Notes: generated from the letters alone by a model not told the origin. A DNA stretch of 64,000 nucleotides from Pseudomonas putida W15Oct28 (GCF_000708715.2 NZ_JENB01000029.1:1-64000), one strand, 5' to 3'. Counted from the first letter of the stretch, positions 34,088-42,661 are shown. Translations and numbers: made by a program.

Positions 34088-34136
34088 AATTTCATTGAGT
34101 GGAATAATTTCAAAATAGCTATCACTCAGTGAAATT
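34088..34136. promoter_or_regulatory. Inverted IclR-type operator pair
   Basis: AATTTCATTGAGTGG (34088-34102) and, inverted, AATTTCACTGAGTGA (34122-34136) agree at 13 of 15 positions. They lie 20-68 bases upstream of iclR and about 180 bases upstream of the importer operon. Size, symmetry and position fit binding by the adjacent IclR protein. Confidence 0.5.
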
Positions 34137-34317
34137 ACTCTTTGTCGCCATCCTAATCATTGCCCTACTCTCCGGTCCATAGGGCGATATCACAACATCG
34201 GCCGCCGCCATAGAAGCGAGCGCCAACGTCCGTAAAAGCATTGCTTTTCGCCGCTGGCGCTCTGCCCACCCTGAAACTGCCGGGTTACCCCGGTTCCGTT
34301 TGCGATGGAGCACAGCC

Positions 34318-35337
34318 ATGACCTTTCTGTTGATCGACAAGCTTTGCAAGCGCTATGGCGCTACGGAGGCAGTGGCCAGTTCGTCACTGGCCATCGAAAA
34401 AGGCGAGTTTGTCTCCCTGCTCGGCCCTTCTGGCTGTGGCAAGACCACCACCCTGCAGATGATTGCCGGCTTCGTCGAGGTCACCAGTGGCCGCATCGTC
34501 CTCGACGGCCGCGACATCACCCACGCCAAGCCGGCCAGCCGGGGCCTGGGCGTGGTGTTCCAGAGCTACGCGCTGTTCCCGCACATGACCGTGCGCGACA
34601 ACGTTGCCTTCGGCCTGCGCATGCGCAAAGTGGCGAGTGCCGAGATCGCTCGGCGCGTCGACCAGGCGTTGGCGTTGGTACGCCTGGACAAGCACGCCGA
34701 ACGCTACCCGCGTGAACTGTCCGGCGGCCAACGCCAGCGTGTAGCCTTGGCCCGCGCACTGGTGATCGAACCACCGGTGCTGCTGCTGGACGAGCCGCTG
34801 TCCAACCTGGACGCACACCTGCGCGAAGAGATGCAGTTCGAGATCTGCCGTATCCAGAACGAAGTCGGCATCACCACCCTGATGGTCACCCACGACCAGG
34901 CCGAAGCCCTGTCGATCAGCGACCGGGTGGTGGTGATGGAAGCCGGGCGCATCACACAGATCGATGACCCTTACCGCCTCTACGAACACCCGGGCACGCC
35001 GTTCATTTCCGACTTTGTCGGCAAGGCCAACCGCCTGCATGGCGTCACCGGCCCCGGCGGGTTACCGCAGGCAGCCGCCCAAGGCCCGCTGACCCTAAGC
35101 CTGCGCCCGGAAAAAATCAGCCTTGGGGCAGCCGGCAGCGGCAAGCTGGCAGGCCGCGTCAGCTGCCGCTACTTCCTTGGCAGCCAGTGGCTGTACCGCG
35201 TTGATACTGCCTTGGGCAACCTGGCGGTGGTCCGCGCCAACGATGGCAGCGCGCCGCTGGACGAAGGCGCCCAGGTCGGCCTGGACTGGAACGATGCCCT
35301 GCTACGGGTGCTGAACACAGCCGAGGTGGCGGCATGA
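34318..35337 (+). CDS. Spermidine/putrescine-type ABC transporter ATP-binding protein
   Basis: The ATG at 34318 has GGAG eight bases upstream; the product is 339 residues. The ABC ATPase motifs are Walker A GPSGCGKTT, Q-loop VVFQSYALFPHMTV, signature LSGGQRQRVALARAL, Walker B VLLLDEPLSNLD and H-loop VTHDQAEAL. A C-terminal TOBE-like region (TLSLRPEKISL to GAQVGLDW) marks the PotA/opine-transporter group. It is the first gene of an operon with two permeases, a three-part dehydrogenase and a binding protein, all spaced or overlapped by a few bases. It overlaps the next gene by 4 bases. Confidence 0.9.
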   Translation: MTFLLIDKLCKRYGATEAVASSSLAIEKGEFVSLLGPSGCGKTTTLQMIAGFVEVTSGRIVLDGRDITHAKPASRGLGVVFQSYALFPHMTVRDNVAFGLRMRKVASAEIARRVDQALALVRLDKHAERYPRELSGGQRQRVALARALVIEPPVLLLDEPLSNLDAHLREEMQFEICRIQNEVGITTLMVTHDQAEALSISDRVVVMEAGRITQIDDPYRLYEHPGTPFISDFVGKANRLHGVTGPGGLPQAAAQGPLTLSLRPEKISLGAAGSGKLAGRVSCRYFLGSQWLYRVDTALGNLAVVRANDGSAPLDEGAQVGLDWNDALLRVLNTAEVAA

Positions 35338-36203
35338 GTACGGCAAGACTGCGCAGCAACACCTGGGGCTACGGCCTTAGCAGCCCGGCCCTGCTGTTGT
35401 TCCTGGCCTTGCTGGTGATGCCGCTGGGGCTGACCGTATTGCTGTCGTTCAACGCATTCGACTACACCAGTGGTATCCAGGCCGGCCAGTACACCTTCAG
35501 CCATTACCTGAGCCTGGTGACCGACACGTATTACTACGAGATCTTCTTCCGCACCTTCTGGATCAGTGCGCTGGTCACCTTGTTGTGTGTGCTGATCGGC
35601 ATCCCCGAAGCCATGGTCCTCAGCCGCATGAGCGCACCATGGCGCTCGATCTTCCTGATCCTGGTGCTGACCCCGCTGCTGATTTCGGTGGTGGTACGCG
35701 CCTTCGGCTGGAGCCTGCTGCTGGGTTCCGACGGCCTCATCAACCAAGGCATCAGCGCCCTCGGCGGGCAGCCGGTGAAGCTGCTGTACACCCCGTTTGC
35801 GGTGATTATCGGCCTGGTTCACGTGATGCTGCCGTTCATGATCATCCCCGTGTGGACCTCGCTGCAAAAGCTCGACCCGGCCGCCGAGCAGGCCGCGCTG
35901 TCGTTGGGTGCCAGCCAGTGGACGGTGTTCCGCCGCATCGTGCTGCCACAGATCATGCCCGGTGTGCTGTCGGGCACGCTGATCGTGTTCGGCCTGGCCG
36001 CCAGTTCGTTCGCCATCCCGGGCCTGCTGGGCGGGCGGCGGCTGAAGATGGTCGCCACCATGATCTACGACCAGTACCTGGCCGAACTGAACTGGCCGAT
36101 GGGCGCCACCGTCGCCGTCGCCCTGTTGCTGATCAACCTGCTGGTGATGCTCAGCTGGAACCGGCTGGTCGAACGCCGCTACAAACGCGCACTGGGAGTG
36201 TGA
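35334..36203 (+). CDS. PotB-type ABC transporter permease
   Basis: A 289-residue membrane protein with about six helices, the first at residues 16-40. The cytoplasmic EAA-type loop that contacts the ATPase is EQAALSLGASQWTVFRRIVL. The overall order matches PotB/HisM-like permeases of polyamine and opine importers. It starts in an ATGA overlap with the ATPase gene and is followed after four bases by the second permease. Confidence 0.9.
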   Translation: MSTARLRSNTWGYGLSSPALLLFLALLVMPLGLTVLLSFNAFDYTSGIQAGQYTFSHYLSLVTDTYYYEIFFRTFWISALVTLLCVLIGIPEAMVLSRMSAPWRSIFLILVLTPLLISVVVRAFGWSLLLGSDGLINQGISALGGQPVKLLYTPFAVIIGLVHVMLPFMIIPVWTSLQKLDPAAEQAALSLGASQWTVFRRIVLPQIMPGVLSGTLIVFGLAASSFAIPGLLGGRRLKMVATMIYDQYLAELNWPMGATVAVALLLINLLVMLSWNRLVERRYKRALGV

Positions 36204-36207
36204 ACCG

Positions 36208-37002
36208 ATGACCCGTAACGGCCCGCTGGCCCTGTCCTTTCATGCCCTGGTGATGCTGTTCATGCTCGCCCCACTGGTGGTGGTTTGCCTGGTGGCATTC
36301 ACTCCGGAAAACACCCTGAGCCTGCCCACTGCCGGCTTCTCACTGCGCTGGTTCAGCGCTGTGTTCGAGCGTGCCGACTTCCTGGACGCGTTTTACAACA
36401 GCCTGAAACTCGCTGCCCTGGCGGCCTCGCTGGCCACCCTGATCGCCGTACCGGCGGGCCTGGCGCTGACGCGCTACAGCTTCCCTGGCCAGGGCTTTGT
36501 CAACGGCCTGCTGCTGTCGCCGATCATCATCCCGCACCTGGTGCTGGGTGTGGCCCTGCTGAGGTTGTTTGCCCTGCTTGGGGTCAATGGCAGCTTCACC
36601 TGGCTGGTGTTCGCCCACGTGGTGGTCATTACTCCGTACGTACTGCGCCTGGTACTGGCTGCCGCCATCGGCATCGACCGCAGCGCCGAACAGGCCGCGC
36701 AAAGCCTGGGCGCCGGGCGCATCACGCTGTTCTGCAAGGTCACCCTGCCAATGATTCTGCCCGGCGTGGCCGGTGGCTGGCTGCTGGCGTTCATCAACAG
36801 CTTCGACGAAGTGACCCTGTCGATCTTCGTCACCTCGCCTGCCACCCAGACCCTGCCGGTGCGCATGTACGTGTACGCCACCGAGTCCATCGACCCGATG
36901 ATGGCCGCCGTCTCGGCGCTGGTGATTGCCGTCACTGCCCTGACCATGATCGCCCTGGACCGTGTGTATGGCCTGGACCGTGTACTGGTGGGCAAGCAAT
37001 GA
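36208..37002 (+). CDS. PotC-type ABC transporter permease
   Basis: A 264-residue membrane protein with about six helices. FYNSLKLAALAASLATLIAV and the EAA-type loop EQAAQSLGAGRITLFCKVTL match PotC permeases. GGGAGTGTGAACCG lies before the ATG. It pairs with the preceding PotB-type permease to form the heterodimeric channel. Its stop is 14 bases before the preferred start of the [2Fe-2S] protein. Confidence 0.9.
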   Translation: MTRNGPLALSFHALVMLFMLAPLVVVCLVAFTPENTLSLPTAGFSLRWFSAVFERADFLDAFYNSLKLAALAASLATLIAVPAGLALTRYSFPGQGFVNGLLLSPIIIPHLVLGVALLRLFALLGVNGSFTWLVFAHVVVITPYVLRLVLAAAIGIDRSAEQAAQSLGAGRITLFCKVTLPMILPGVAGGWLLAFINSFDEVTLSIFVTSPATQTLPVRMYVYATESIDPMMAAVSALVIAVTALTMIALDRVYGLDRVLVGKQ

Positions 37003-37016
37003 CAAGGAATGCCCCT

Positions 37017-37307
37017 ATGCCGCTGTTCAAGCGCGTGGCCGAACACGACCGCGAACCGCTGCCCTTCCTGCTCGACGGCCAACCGGCTCAGGGCATGAAC
37101 GGCGACACCCTGCTGACCGCCATCCTGACCAACGCCACCCACCTGCGAGGCAGCGACTTCAGCGCCGAACCGCGCGCCGGTTTCTGCCTGATGGGCGCCT
37201 GCCAGGACTGCTGGGTACGCCTGCAGGACGGCCGCCGGGTGCGCGCCTGCTCGACCTTTCTGGAACCGGGCCAATGTGTCACCCGCGAACCGGGGCGCCA
37301 GCCATGA
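37017..37307 (+). CDS. [2Fe-2S] subunit of a heterotrimeric flavin dehydrogenase (HcnA/LhpF-like)
   Basis: The ATG at 37017 has AAGGAA eight bases upstream; an ATG at 36999 in the same frame overlaps the permease stop and is the alternative. The 96-residue protein has the ferredoxin-like cysteine pattern GFCLMGACQDCWVRL with a fourth cysteine in RRVRACSTF, the mark of the small subunit of HcnABC-type enzymes. In those complexes this subunit carries electrons from flavin to the respiratory chain. Its stop overlaps the start of the next subunit (ATGA at 37304). The substrate is set by the large subunits and is unknown. Confidence 0.85.
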   Translation: MPLFKRVAEHDREPLPFLLDGQPAQGMNGDTLLTAILTNATHLRGSDFSAEPRAGFCLMGACQDCWVRLQDGRRVRACSTFLEPGQCVTREPGRQP

Positions 37308-38662
37308 GTGCAACCGTCATCATCGGTGCAGGCCCCGCCGGCATCCGCGCTGCACAAACCCTGGTGGCCCATGGCGTGCGCCCGGTGCTGCTGGACGAAG
37401 CCAGCCGTGGCGGCGGGCAGATCTACCGCCAGCAACCGGCCAACTTTCGCCGCCCGGCCAAAGCGTTGTACGGCTTCGAGGCGGGCAAGGCGCAGGCCCT
37501 GCACAACACCCTTGAGCAACTGCGTGAGCAGATCGACTACCGCCCGGAAACCTTGGTGTGGAACGCCGAACAGCAAGTGCTGGACACCTTGCAGCAGGGC
37601 CAGCTGGCCGGTCGCCTGGCATTCGACCGGGTGATCGTCGCCACGGGCGCCACCGACCGCGTGTTGCCGATCCCCGGCTGGACCTTGCCCGGGGTGTATA
37701 CCTTGGGCGCGGCACAGATCGCCCTGAAGTTCCAGGGCTGCGCCATCGGCGAGCGGGTGGTGCTGGCTGGCAGCGGGCCGCTGTTGTACCTGGTGGCCTA
37801 TCAGTACGCCAAGGCTGGCACCACGGTCAGCGCAGTGCTCGACACCTCGCCGTTCAGCGCCCAGGTACGCGCCCTGCCACGCCTGTTGCTACAACCAGGC
37901 ACCTTTGCCAAAGGCCTGTACTACCGCGCCTGGCTCACCCGCAAGGGCGTACCGGTGCACCAGGGGGTGACGCTGCTGGGCATCGAAGGTGAGCAACGCG
38001 CCAGCGCCGTACGCTGGTCGCACAATGGCCAGCAACACACCTTGCCGTGCGACGCCGTGGCCTTCGCCCACGCCCTGCGCAGCGAAACCCAGCTGGCAGA
38101 CCTGCTGGGCTGCGAGTTTGCCTGGAGCGCCCTCAACCGCGCCTGGCTACCGCTACGTGACGCCCAAGGCCGCGCCAGCAGCCCGGGTGTGTACCTGGCC
38201 GGCGACGGCGCCGGCATCCTCGGTGCCGACGGCGCCGAAATGACCGGTGAGCTGGCCGCCCTGACGCTGCTGGCCGACCTCGGCAAGCCTGGCAACCCGC
38301 AACGCCAGCAGCAGCTGGAAAAAAAACTGGCCACCCTGCAGCGTTTTCGCCACGGCCTGGAACAAGCCTTTCCGTTCCCCGAGCAGTGGGCCCGGCAAGC
38401 CCCGGACCCGTTGACCGTGTGCCGCTGCGAGCAGGTCAGCGCGGGCGAAATTCGCGCCACCGTGCGCGCCGGGCACTGCGAAATCAACCGGGTCAAAGCC
38501 ATGTGCCGGGTCGGCATGGGCCGTTGCCAGGGCCGCGTGTGCGGCGCCGCTGCCGCCGAACTGATTGCCTGCGAAAGCGGTCGGCCCATTGACCAGGTCG
38601 GGCGCCTGCGTGGCCAGGCACCGGTCAAGCCCCTGCCCTTCGGCCTGGAGATCAAACCATGA
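37304..38662 (+). CDS. NAD(P)/FAD-dependent oxidoreductase subunit with BFD-like [2Fe-2S] domain (HcnB/OoxA/LhpE-like)
   Basis: A 452-residue protein. It begins with a dinucleotide fold (SATVIIGAGPAGIRAAQTLV), has GGGQIYRQQPANFRRP, a second nucleotide motif (VVLAGSGPLLYLVAYQYAKA) and YLAGDGAGILGADGAEM for FAD. The C-terminal 80 residues are a BFD-like cluster domain with VCRCEQVSAGEI and MCRVGMGRCQGRVCG, supplying four cysteines. This arrangement is shared by the B subunit of hydrogen cyanide synthase, the A subunit of octopine/nopaline oxidase and D-hydroxyproline dehydrogenase. It overlaps both neighbours by four bases, so the three subunits are made together. Confidence 0.9.
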   Translation: MSATVIIGAGPAGIRAAQTLVAHGVRPVLLDEASRGGGQIYRQQPANFRRPAKALYGFEAGKAQALHNTLEQLREQIDYRPETLVWNAEQQVLDTLQQGQLAGRLAFDRVIVATGATDRVLPIPGWTLPGVYTLGAAQIALKFQGCAIGERVVLAGSGPLLYLVAYQYAKAGTTVSAVLDTSPFSAQVRALPRLLLQPGTFAKGLYYRAWLTRKGVPVHQGVTLLGIEGEQRASAVRWSHNGQQHTLPCDAVAFAHALRSETQLADLLGCEFAWSALNRAWLPLRDAQGRASSPGVYLAGDGAGILGADGAEMTGELAALTLLADLGKPGNPQRQQQLEKKLATLQRFRHGLEQAFPFPEQWARQAPDPLTVCRCEQVSAGEIRATVRAGHCEINRVKAMCRVGMGRCQGRVCGAAAAELIACESGRPIDQVGRLRGQAPVKPLPFGLEIKP

Positions 38663-39795
38663 AACTGATCGAGGTGGACGCCATTGTTGTCGGCGGCGGC
38701 ATCGTCGGCAGCAGCGCTGCATTAACCCTGGCCCGCGGTGCCAAACAGGTGGCGCTGCTTGAACGCGACTTCTGTGGCTCGCACTCCAGCGGGGTGAACT
38801 ATGGCGGGGTCCGTCGCCAGGGCCGCTCGCTGGCACAGCTGCCGTTGTCGATGCGTGCCCATGCCATCTGGGGGCAGTTGCGCGAGTGGATCGGCATCGA
38901 CGGCGAGTACGCCCGCACCGGCCACCTGAAGCTGGCACGCAGCGAAACCGACTTCGACGCCTTGAAGGCTTATGCCCGTCGGACCCAGGCCTTTGACCTG
39001 CGCCTGCAACTGCTGGAGCACCGCGAACTGCGCCAGCGCTTCCCTTGGGTGGGCGATATCGCCGTCGGCGCGTCGTATTGCCCCGAGGACGGCCATGCCA
39101 ACCCGCGCCTGGTGTCACCCGCCTTCGCCCAGGCGGCCCGGCACAGCGGCGCCCAGTTGCACGAGCAATGCAAAGTGCTGGAGGTAGACCACGACGGCCA
39201 GCGCTTCACCGTGCGCACCAGCACAGGCCAATGCTTCAAGGCGCCCTGGCTGCTGAACTGCGCCGGTGCCTGGTCAGCGCAACTGGCCGAGCACTTCGGC
39301 GAACCGGTGCCGCTGACGGCGGCCCACCCGGCCATGCTGGTCACCGAGCCATTGCCGCTGTTCATGACCGCCAGCACAGGGGTCGAAGGCGGCGGTATCT
39401 ACGCCCGCCAGGTGGCGCGTGGCAACTGCGTACTGGGCGGCGGGCGTGGCTTTGCCCTGACCCCGACCACCGCACGCCCGGGGCAAGCCGCCGTGCTCGA
39501 CATCCTGCGCAACGCCACTGAGCTGTACCCGGCATTGGCCGGCGCCCAGGCGATTCGCACCTGGAGCGGCACCGAAGGCTACCTGCCCGATGACGAACCC
39601 GTGATTGGCCCCAGCCTGCGCCAGCCCGGCCTGCTGCATGGCTTCGGCTTTGCCGGCGCTGGCTTTCAGATTGGCCCGGCAGCCGGTGAAGCCCTGGCGC
39701 AGTTCGTCCTTCATGGCGCGCCGGCCATCAGCCTGGCGGCCTTTTCCATCAACCGTTTTCAGCCCAACCACCACTACAAGGAAAACCTGTCATGA
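38659..39795 (+). CDS. FAD-dependent catalytic subunit (HcnC/OoxB/LhpB-like, DAAO family)
   Basis: A 378-residue flavoprotein with the FAD motif VDAIVVGGGIVGSSAALTLA, the SSGVNYGGVRRQGRS loop, and C-terminal IRTWSGTEGYLPDDEPVIG and GFGFAGAGFQIGPAAG, all typical of the glycine oxidase/D-amino acid oxidase group. In the related complexes this subunit oxidises the amine C-N bond of a glycine, opine or D-hydroxyproline. It is the third subunit gene and overlaps the binding-protein gene by four bases. An iminoacid-type substrate brought in by the co-encoded importer is the best guess. Confidence 0.88.
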   Translation: MKLIEVDAIVVGGGIVGSSAALTLARGAKQVALLERDFCGSHSSGVNYGGVRRQGRSLAQLPLSMRAHAIWGQLREWIGIDGEYARTGHLKLARSETDFDALKAYARRTQAFDLRLQLLEHRELRQRFPWVGDIAVGASYCPEDGHANPRLVSPAFAQAARHSGAQLHEQCKVLEVDHDGQRFTVRTSTGQCFKAPWLLNCAGAWSAQLAEHFGEPVPLTAAHPAMLVTEPLPLFMTASTGVEGGGIYARQVARGNCVLGGGRGFALTPTTARPGQAAVLDILRNATELYPALAGAQAIRTWSGTEGYLPDDEPVIGPSLRQPGLLHGFGFAGAGFQIGPAAGEALAQFVLHGAPAISLAAFSINRFQPNHHYKENLS

Positions 39796-40835
39796 CGCAC
39801 AAGCAACGTTTGCTCGCCCTGTTCTGCACCGTACCTGGCCTGTTCGCCTGCCTGCCCGCCATGGCGCAACCCACGCTGTACCTGGGCATGAACGGCGGCA
39901 CCATGGAGCGGCTGTTCAGCGACAACATCCTGCCCCCGTTCGAGAAGGCCAACGGGGTGAAAGTGGTGATCGTCCCCGGCACTTCGGCCGACATCCTGGC
40001 CAAAGTCCAGGCCACGCCGAAAAAGCCGTCGATCCACGTGATGGTGCTGGATGACGGCATCATGTACCGCGCCATCGGCATGGGCCTGTGCAGCACGCTC
40101 AAGCCCAACCCGACGCTGGCCCAGCTGCCGGAAAAGGCCCTGATCAAGGACAAGGCCGCCGCCGTCAGCCTGGGGGTGACCGGGCTTGCCTACAACAGCC
40201 GCCTGTTCAAGGAAAAAGGCTGGGCAGCACCCACCTCGTGGAACGACCTGGCCGACCCGCGCTTCAAGGACAAGGTGGTGTTCCAGTCGATGGCATCGTC
40301 CACCTTCGGCCTGCACGGTTTCCTGATGTACAACCGCCTGCACGGCGGCAGCGATACCGACGTCAACCCGGGCTTCACTGCCTGGCAGAAGAACGTTGGC
40401 CCGAACGTGCTGGAGTACATCCCCAACTCGGCCAAGCTTTCGGAAATGGTACAAACCGACGAAGCCGCGTTGTTCCCGCTCACCCCTACCCAGGTGACGG
40501 CGCTGAAGCTCAAGGGCATCCCGGTGGAATACGCCGCGCCCAAGGAAGGCGCTGTGGTGCTCAACCAAGCCGAATGCGTCACCGCCAACAACGACCAGCC
40601 GGAGCTGGCGCAAAAGCTTGCCGAGTTCCTGCTCAGCCCTGAGGCGCAGGCGCCGGCACTGGAGCTGGGTGACCAGATCCCGTCCAACCCCAACACCCCG
40701 ACCAGCGACAAGACCCGTGGCCAGGTCGAAGCCATGCAGACCTACCTGCAAACTGCCGTGACCATCGACTGGGACCAGGTCAACACTCAGCGCCCGGAAT
40801 GGAACGCCCGCTGGAATCGCCAGGTCGAGCGATAG
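39792..40835 (+). CDS. Extracellular solute-binding protein, PotD/opine-binding type
   Basis: A 347-residue periplasmic protein with a signal peptide ending LPAMAQ (about residue 25). The mature part begins PTLYLGMNGGTMERLFSDNI and has LGVTGLAYNSRLFKEKGW and SWNDLADPRFKDKVVF, the class of binding proteins for polyamines, thiamine-like cations or opines. It is the last gene of the operon and supplies substrate specificity to the PotABC-type importer. A GC hairpin at 40882-40909 follows. Confidence 0.88.
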   Translation: MTHKQRLLALFCTVPGLFACLPAMAQPTLYLGMNGGTMERLFSDNILPPFEKANGVKVVIVPGTSADILAKVQATPKKPSIHVMVLDDGIMYRAIGMGLCSTLKPNPTLAQLPEKALIKDKAAAVSLGVTGLAYNSRLFKEKGWAAPTSWNDLADPRFKDKVVFQSMASSTFGLHGFLMYNRLHGGSDTDVNPGFTAWQKNVGPNVLEYIPNSAKLSEMVQTDEAALFPLTPTQVTALKLKGIPVEYAAPKEGAVVLNQAECVTANNDQPELAQKLAEFLLSPEAQAPALELGDQIPSNPNTPTSDKTRGQVEAMQTYLQTAVTIDWDQVNTQRPEWNARWNRQVER

Positions 40836-40881
40836 GCCGAGGCGCCCTGGCCCGCTGCCGCCCCCCCAAAGCTCGCGGCAT

Positions 40882-40909
40882 GGCACCGCAAAGCAGGCAA
40901 CGCGGTGCC
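40882..40909. terminator. Hairpin between convergent operon ends
   Basis: GGCACCGC and GCGGTGCC are perfect inverted arms around a 12-base loop. It lies between the end of the binding-protein gene and the end of the convergent iclR gene. The following GCTGCATTAAAG is not a clear T-run, so terminator function is tentative. Confidence 0.35.
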
Positions 40910-40924
40910 AGCTGCATTAAAGTT

Positions 40925-41695
40925 TCAGTCCAGCACCGGCCGTAACAGCGCCTGCGCCTCATACAGTGGCGGCAGATAGCGCATGCGGATTTCATCAACA
41001 CTCAACCGCGAAGCATGGGTCGTGATGGTCAGCGTCGCTTTCAGCTGACCGGCACGGTCCAGCAACGGCACACCCAGTACCCGCATACCGATTTCATACT
41101 CCTGCTCAACGATACAAAAGCCCTGCCCCTTCACCTGTTGCAATTCCGCCTCCAGTTGTGCCCGGTCTATCTGCGTATAAGGCGTCAACGCCCGTAGCGG
41201 GTTGCGTGCAAAGTACTCATCCCGCTCCCCCTCACCCAGCCAGGCCAGCCAGATCCGCCCGCTGGCCGTGCAATACATCGGCACCCGCGAGCCGGGCCTG
41301 ATCGATAACGAAGCCACATGGCTGTAGCGGCTGCGCACCAGGTGGATGATCTCGTCACCATCGCGGGTACCCACCGACACATGCTCCTGGGTCTGGCGCG
41401 CGACCTGCTCGACGACCGGCCGCAGCATGCGCGGCAGTTGCGCCGAATCCACGTACGCCTGGCCGATACGCAAAGCCTTTGGCGTCAGCCAGTACTCGCG
41501 GCTGTCGGTTTCGGCAAAACCCTCGTGCACCAATGTCAGCAAAAAACGCCGTGCGGCGCTTGGCGTAAGGCCCGACAACCTGGCCGCCTGCGGCACACTC
41601 ATGCGCGGTTGCTCGGCGCTGAACAATTGCATCAGGGCCAGGCCTTTCTGCAAACCGGCAATCAGGTCGCGGGGGTGGATGGCGGGCGTGTTCAT
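40925..41695 (-). CDS. IclR-family regulator of the AroE/KstD-like operon
   Basis: The ATG at 41695 is used; a TTG at 41710 adds five residues. The 256-residue protein belongs to the PcaR/PobR/CatR-like branch of IclR: LIAGLQKGLALMQLFSAEQP at the start, LSGLTPSAARRFLLTLVHEG in the winged helix, and GSRVPMYCTASGRIWLAWLG plus EYEIGMRVLGVPLLDRAG in the effector domain. Members of this branch often respond to aromatic or hydroaromatic acids. It is divergent from the operon starting at 41848, and a palindrome TGCGATTATCGCA with a second half-site lies between them, so it very likely controls that operon and itself. Confidence 0.88.
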   Translation of the reverse strand: MNTPAIHPRDLIAGLQKGLALMQLFSAEQPRMSVPQAARLSGLTPSAARRFLLTLVHEGFAETDSREYWLTPKALRIGQAYVDSAQLPRMLRPVVEQVARQTQEHVSVGTRDGDEIIHLVRSRYSHVASLSIRPGSRVPMYCTASGRIWLAWLGEGERDEYFARNPLRALTPYTQIDRAQLEAELQQVKGQGFCIVEQEYEIGMRVLGVPLLDRAGQLKATLTITTHASRLSVDEIRMRYLPPLYEAQALLRPVLD

Positions 41696-41732
41696 CTTTA
41701 CGACTCGCAAGAGGAGAAAAACAGCCGATTAC

Positions 41733-41765
41733 TGCGATAACCGGATCATGATTGCGATTATCGCA
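41733..41765. promoter_or_regulatory. IclR operator candidate
   Basis: TGCGAT-T-ATCGCA (41753-41765) is a perfect palindrome. An additional TGCGATAA half-site at 41733-41740 forms an exact inverted pair with TTATCGCA at 41758-41765. The site sits in the 152-base divergent promoter between iclR and the aroE-like gene. Confidence 0.55.
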
Positions 41766-41847
41766 TTAAAAGCCCGATCAACGCATTGTTGCTCTCCCGC
41801 CCCTGCATCACGCTTGCCTCCACAACAACATCAATAAGGAGGTCAGT

Positions 41848-42657
41848 ATGATTCGTGGTTTCACTGAACTGGTTGCCATCGTCGGTTCGCCCATTGCCCA
41901 GGTGAAGTCCCCCGAAAACTTCAACACCTGGTTCGCCAACAACAACTGCAACGTCGCCATGCTGCCCATCGACCTGCACGAAGCCGCGCTGAGCAGCTTT
42001 GCCGACAGCCTGCGCGGCTGGCAGAACCTGCGCGGGTGCGTGGTCACCGTGCCGTACAAGCAGGCCTTGGCCAAACGCCTGGACGGCCTGAGCGAACGCG
42101 CAGCAGCCCTGGGTTCGGTCAATGTGATACGCCGCGAACGCGACGGGCGCCTGCTGGGTGACAACGTGGACGGCGCCGGCTTCCTCGGTGCTGCGCGCAA
42201 GCATGGCTTTAACCCTGCGAGCAAACGGGCGCTGGTGATCGGTTGCGGCGGTGTTGGCAGTGCCATCAGCTATGCGCTGGGCGAAGCCGGGATTGCCAGC
42301 ATCACCCTCCAGGACCCCAGTTCTGAACGCTTGGGCGCAGTATGCGAACTGCTTGGCAATGCCTTCCCCGGGCTCAGCATCTGTACGCAGTTCAATGGAC
42401 TGGAGGACTTCGACCTGGTGGCCAATGCCTCTCCTGTCGGTATGGGGGAAAACCCAGAGCTACCACTGTCTGCCGCGCTGCTGGCAACCCTGCAGCCCGA
42501 CACCCTGGTCGCCGACGTGGTCACTTCGCCCGAAATCACCCCGCTGCTGAACCGCGCGCGGCAAGTAGGCTGCGCGACCCAGACCGGCCCGGAAATGGCC
42601 TTCGCCCAACTCGGCCACCTTGGCGCCTTCATGGGCGTGACGCCGCTGGAGATCTGA
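41848..42657 (+). CDS. Shikimate dehydrogenase-like NAD(P)-dependent oxidoreductase
   Basis: The start at 41848 has the ideal AAGGAGGT eight bases upstream. The 269-residue protein has the AroE fold: the catalytic lysine in GCVVTVPYKQAL, asparagine in LGSVNVIRRE, aspartate in GDNVDGAGFLG, and the Rossmann motif ALVIGCGGVGSAISYAL. The substrate loop reads PIAQVKSPENFN, where true AroE proteins have PIAHSKSP; the first shikimate-binding serine is replaced by valine. This points to a related hydroaromatic alcohol rather than biosynthetic shikimate. It leads an operon with two KstD-like flavoproteins and a NIPSNAP protein. I give no gene symbol because the activity is uncertain. Confidence 0.85.
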   Translation: MIRGFTELVAIVGSPIAQVKSPENFNTWFANNNCNVAMLPIDLHEAALSSFADSLRGWQNLRGCVVTVPYKQALAKRLDGLSERAAALGSVNVIRRERDGRLLGDNVDGAGFLGAARKHGFNPASKRALVIGCGGVGSAISYALGEAGIASITLQDPSSERLGAVCELLGNAFPGLSICTQFNGLEDFDLVANASPVGMGENPELPLSAALLATLQPDTLVADVVTSPEITPLLNRARQVGCATQTGPEMAFAQLGHLGAFMGVTPLEI

Positions 42658-42661
42658 GGCC

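Noticed and set aside
36999..39795. Hydrogen cyanide synthase hcnABC
   Set aside because: Subunit architecture fits, but the importer genes in the same operon and the IclR regulator point to opine- or amino-acid-type oxidation.
39774..40886. 370-codon minus-strand frame
   Set aside because: Antisense to the solute-binding protein gene, glycine/valine-rich shadow.
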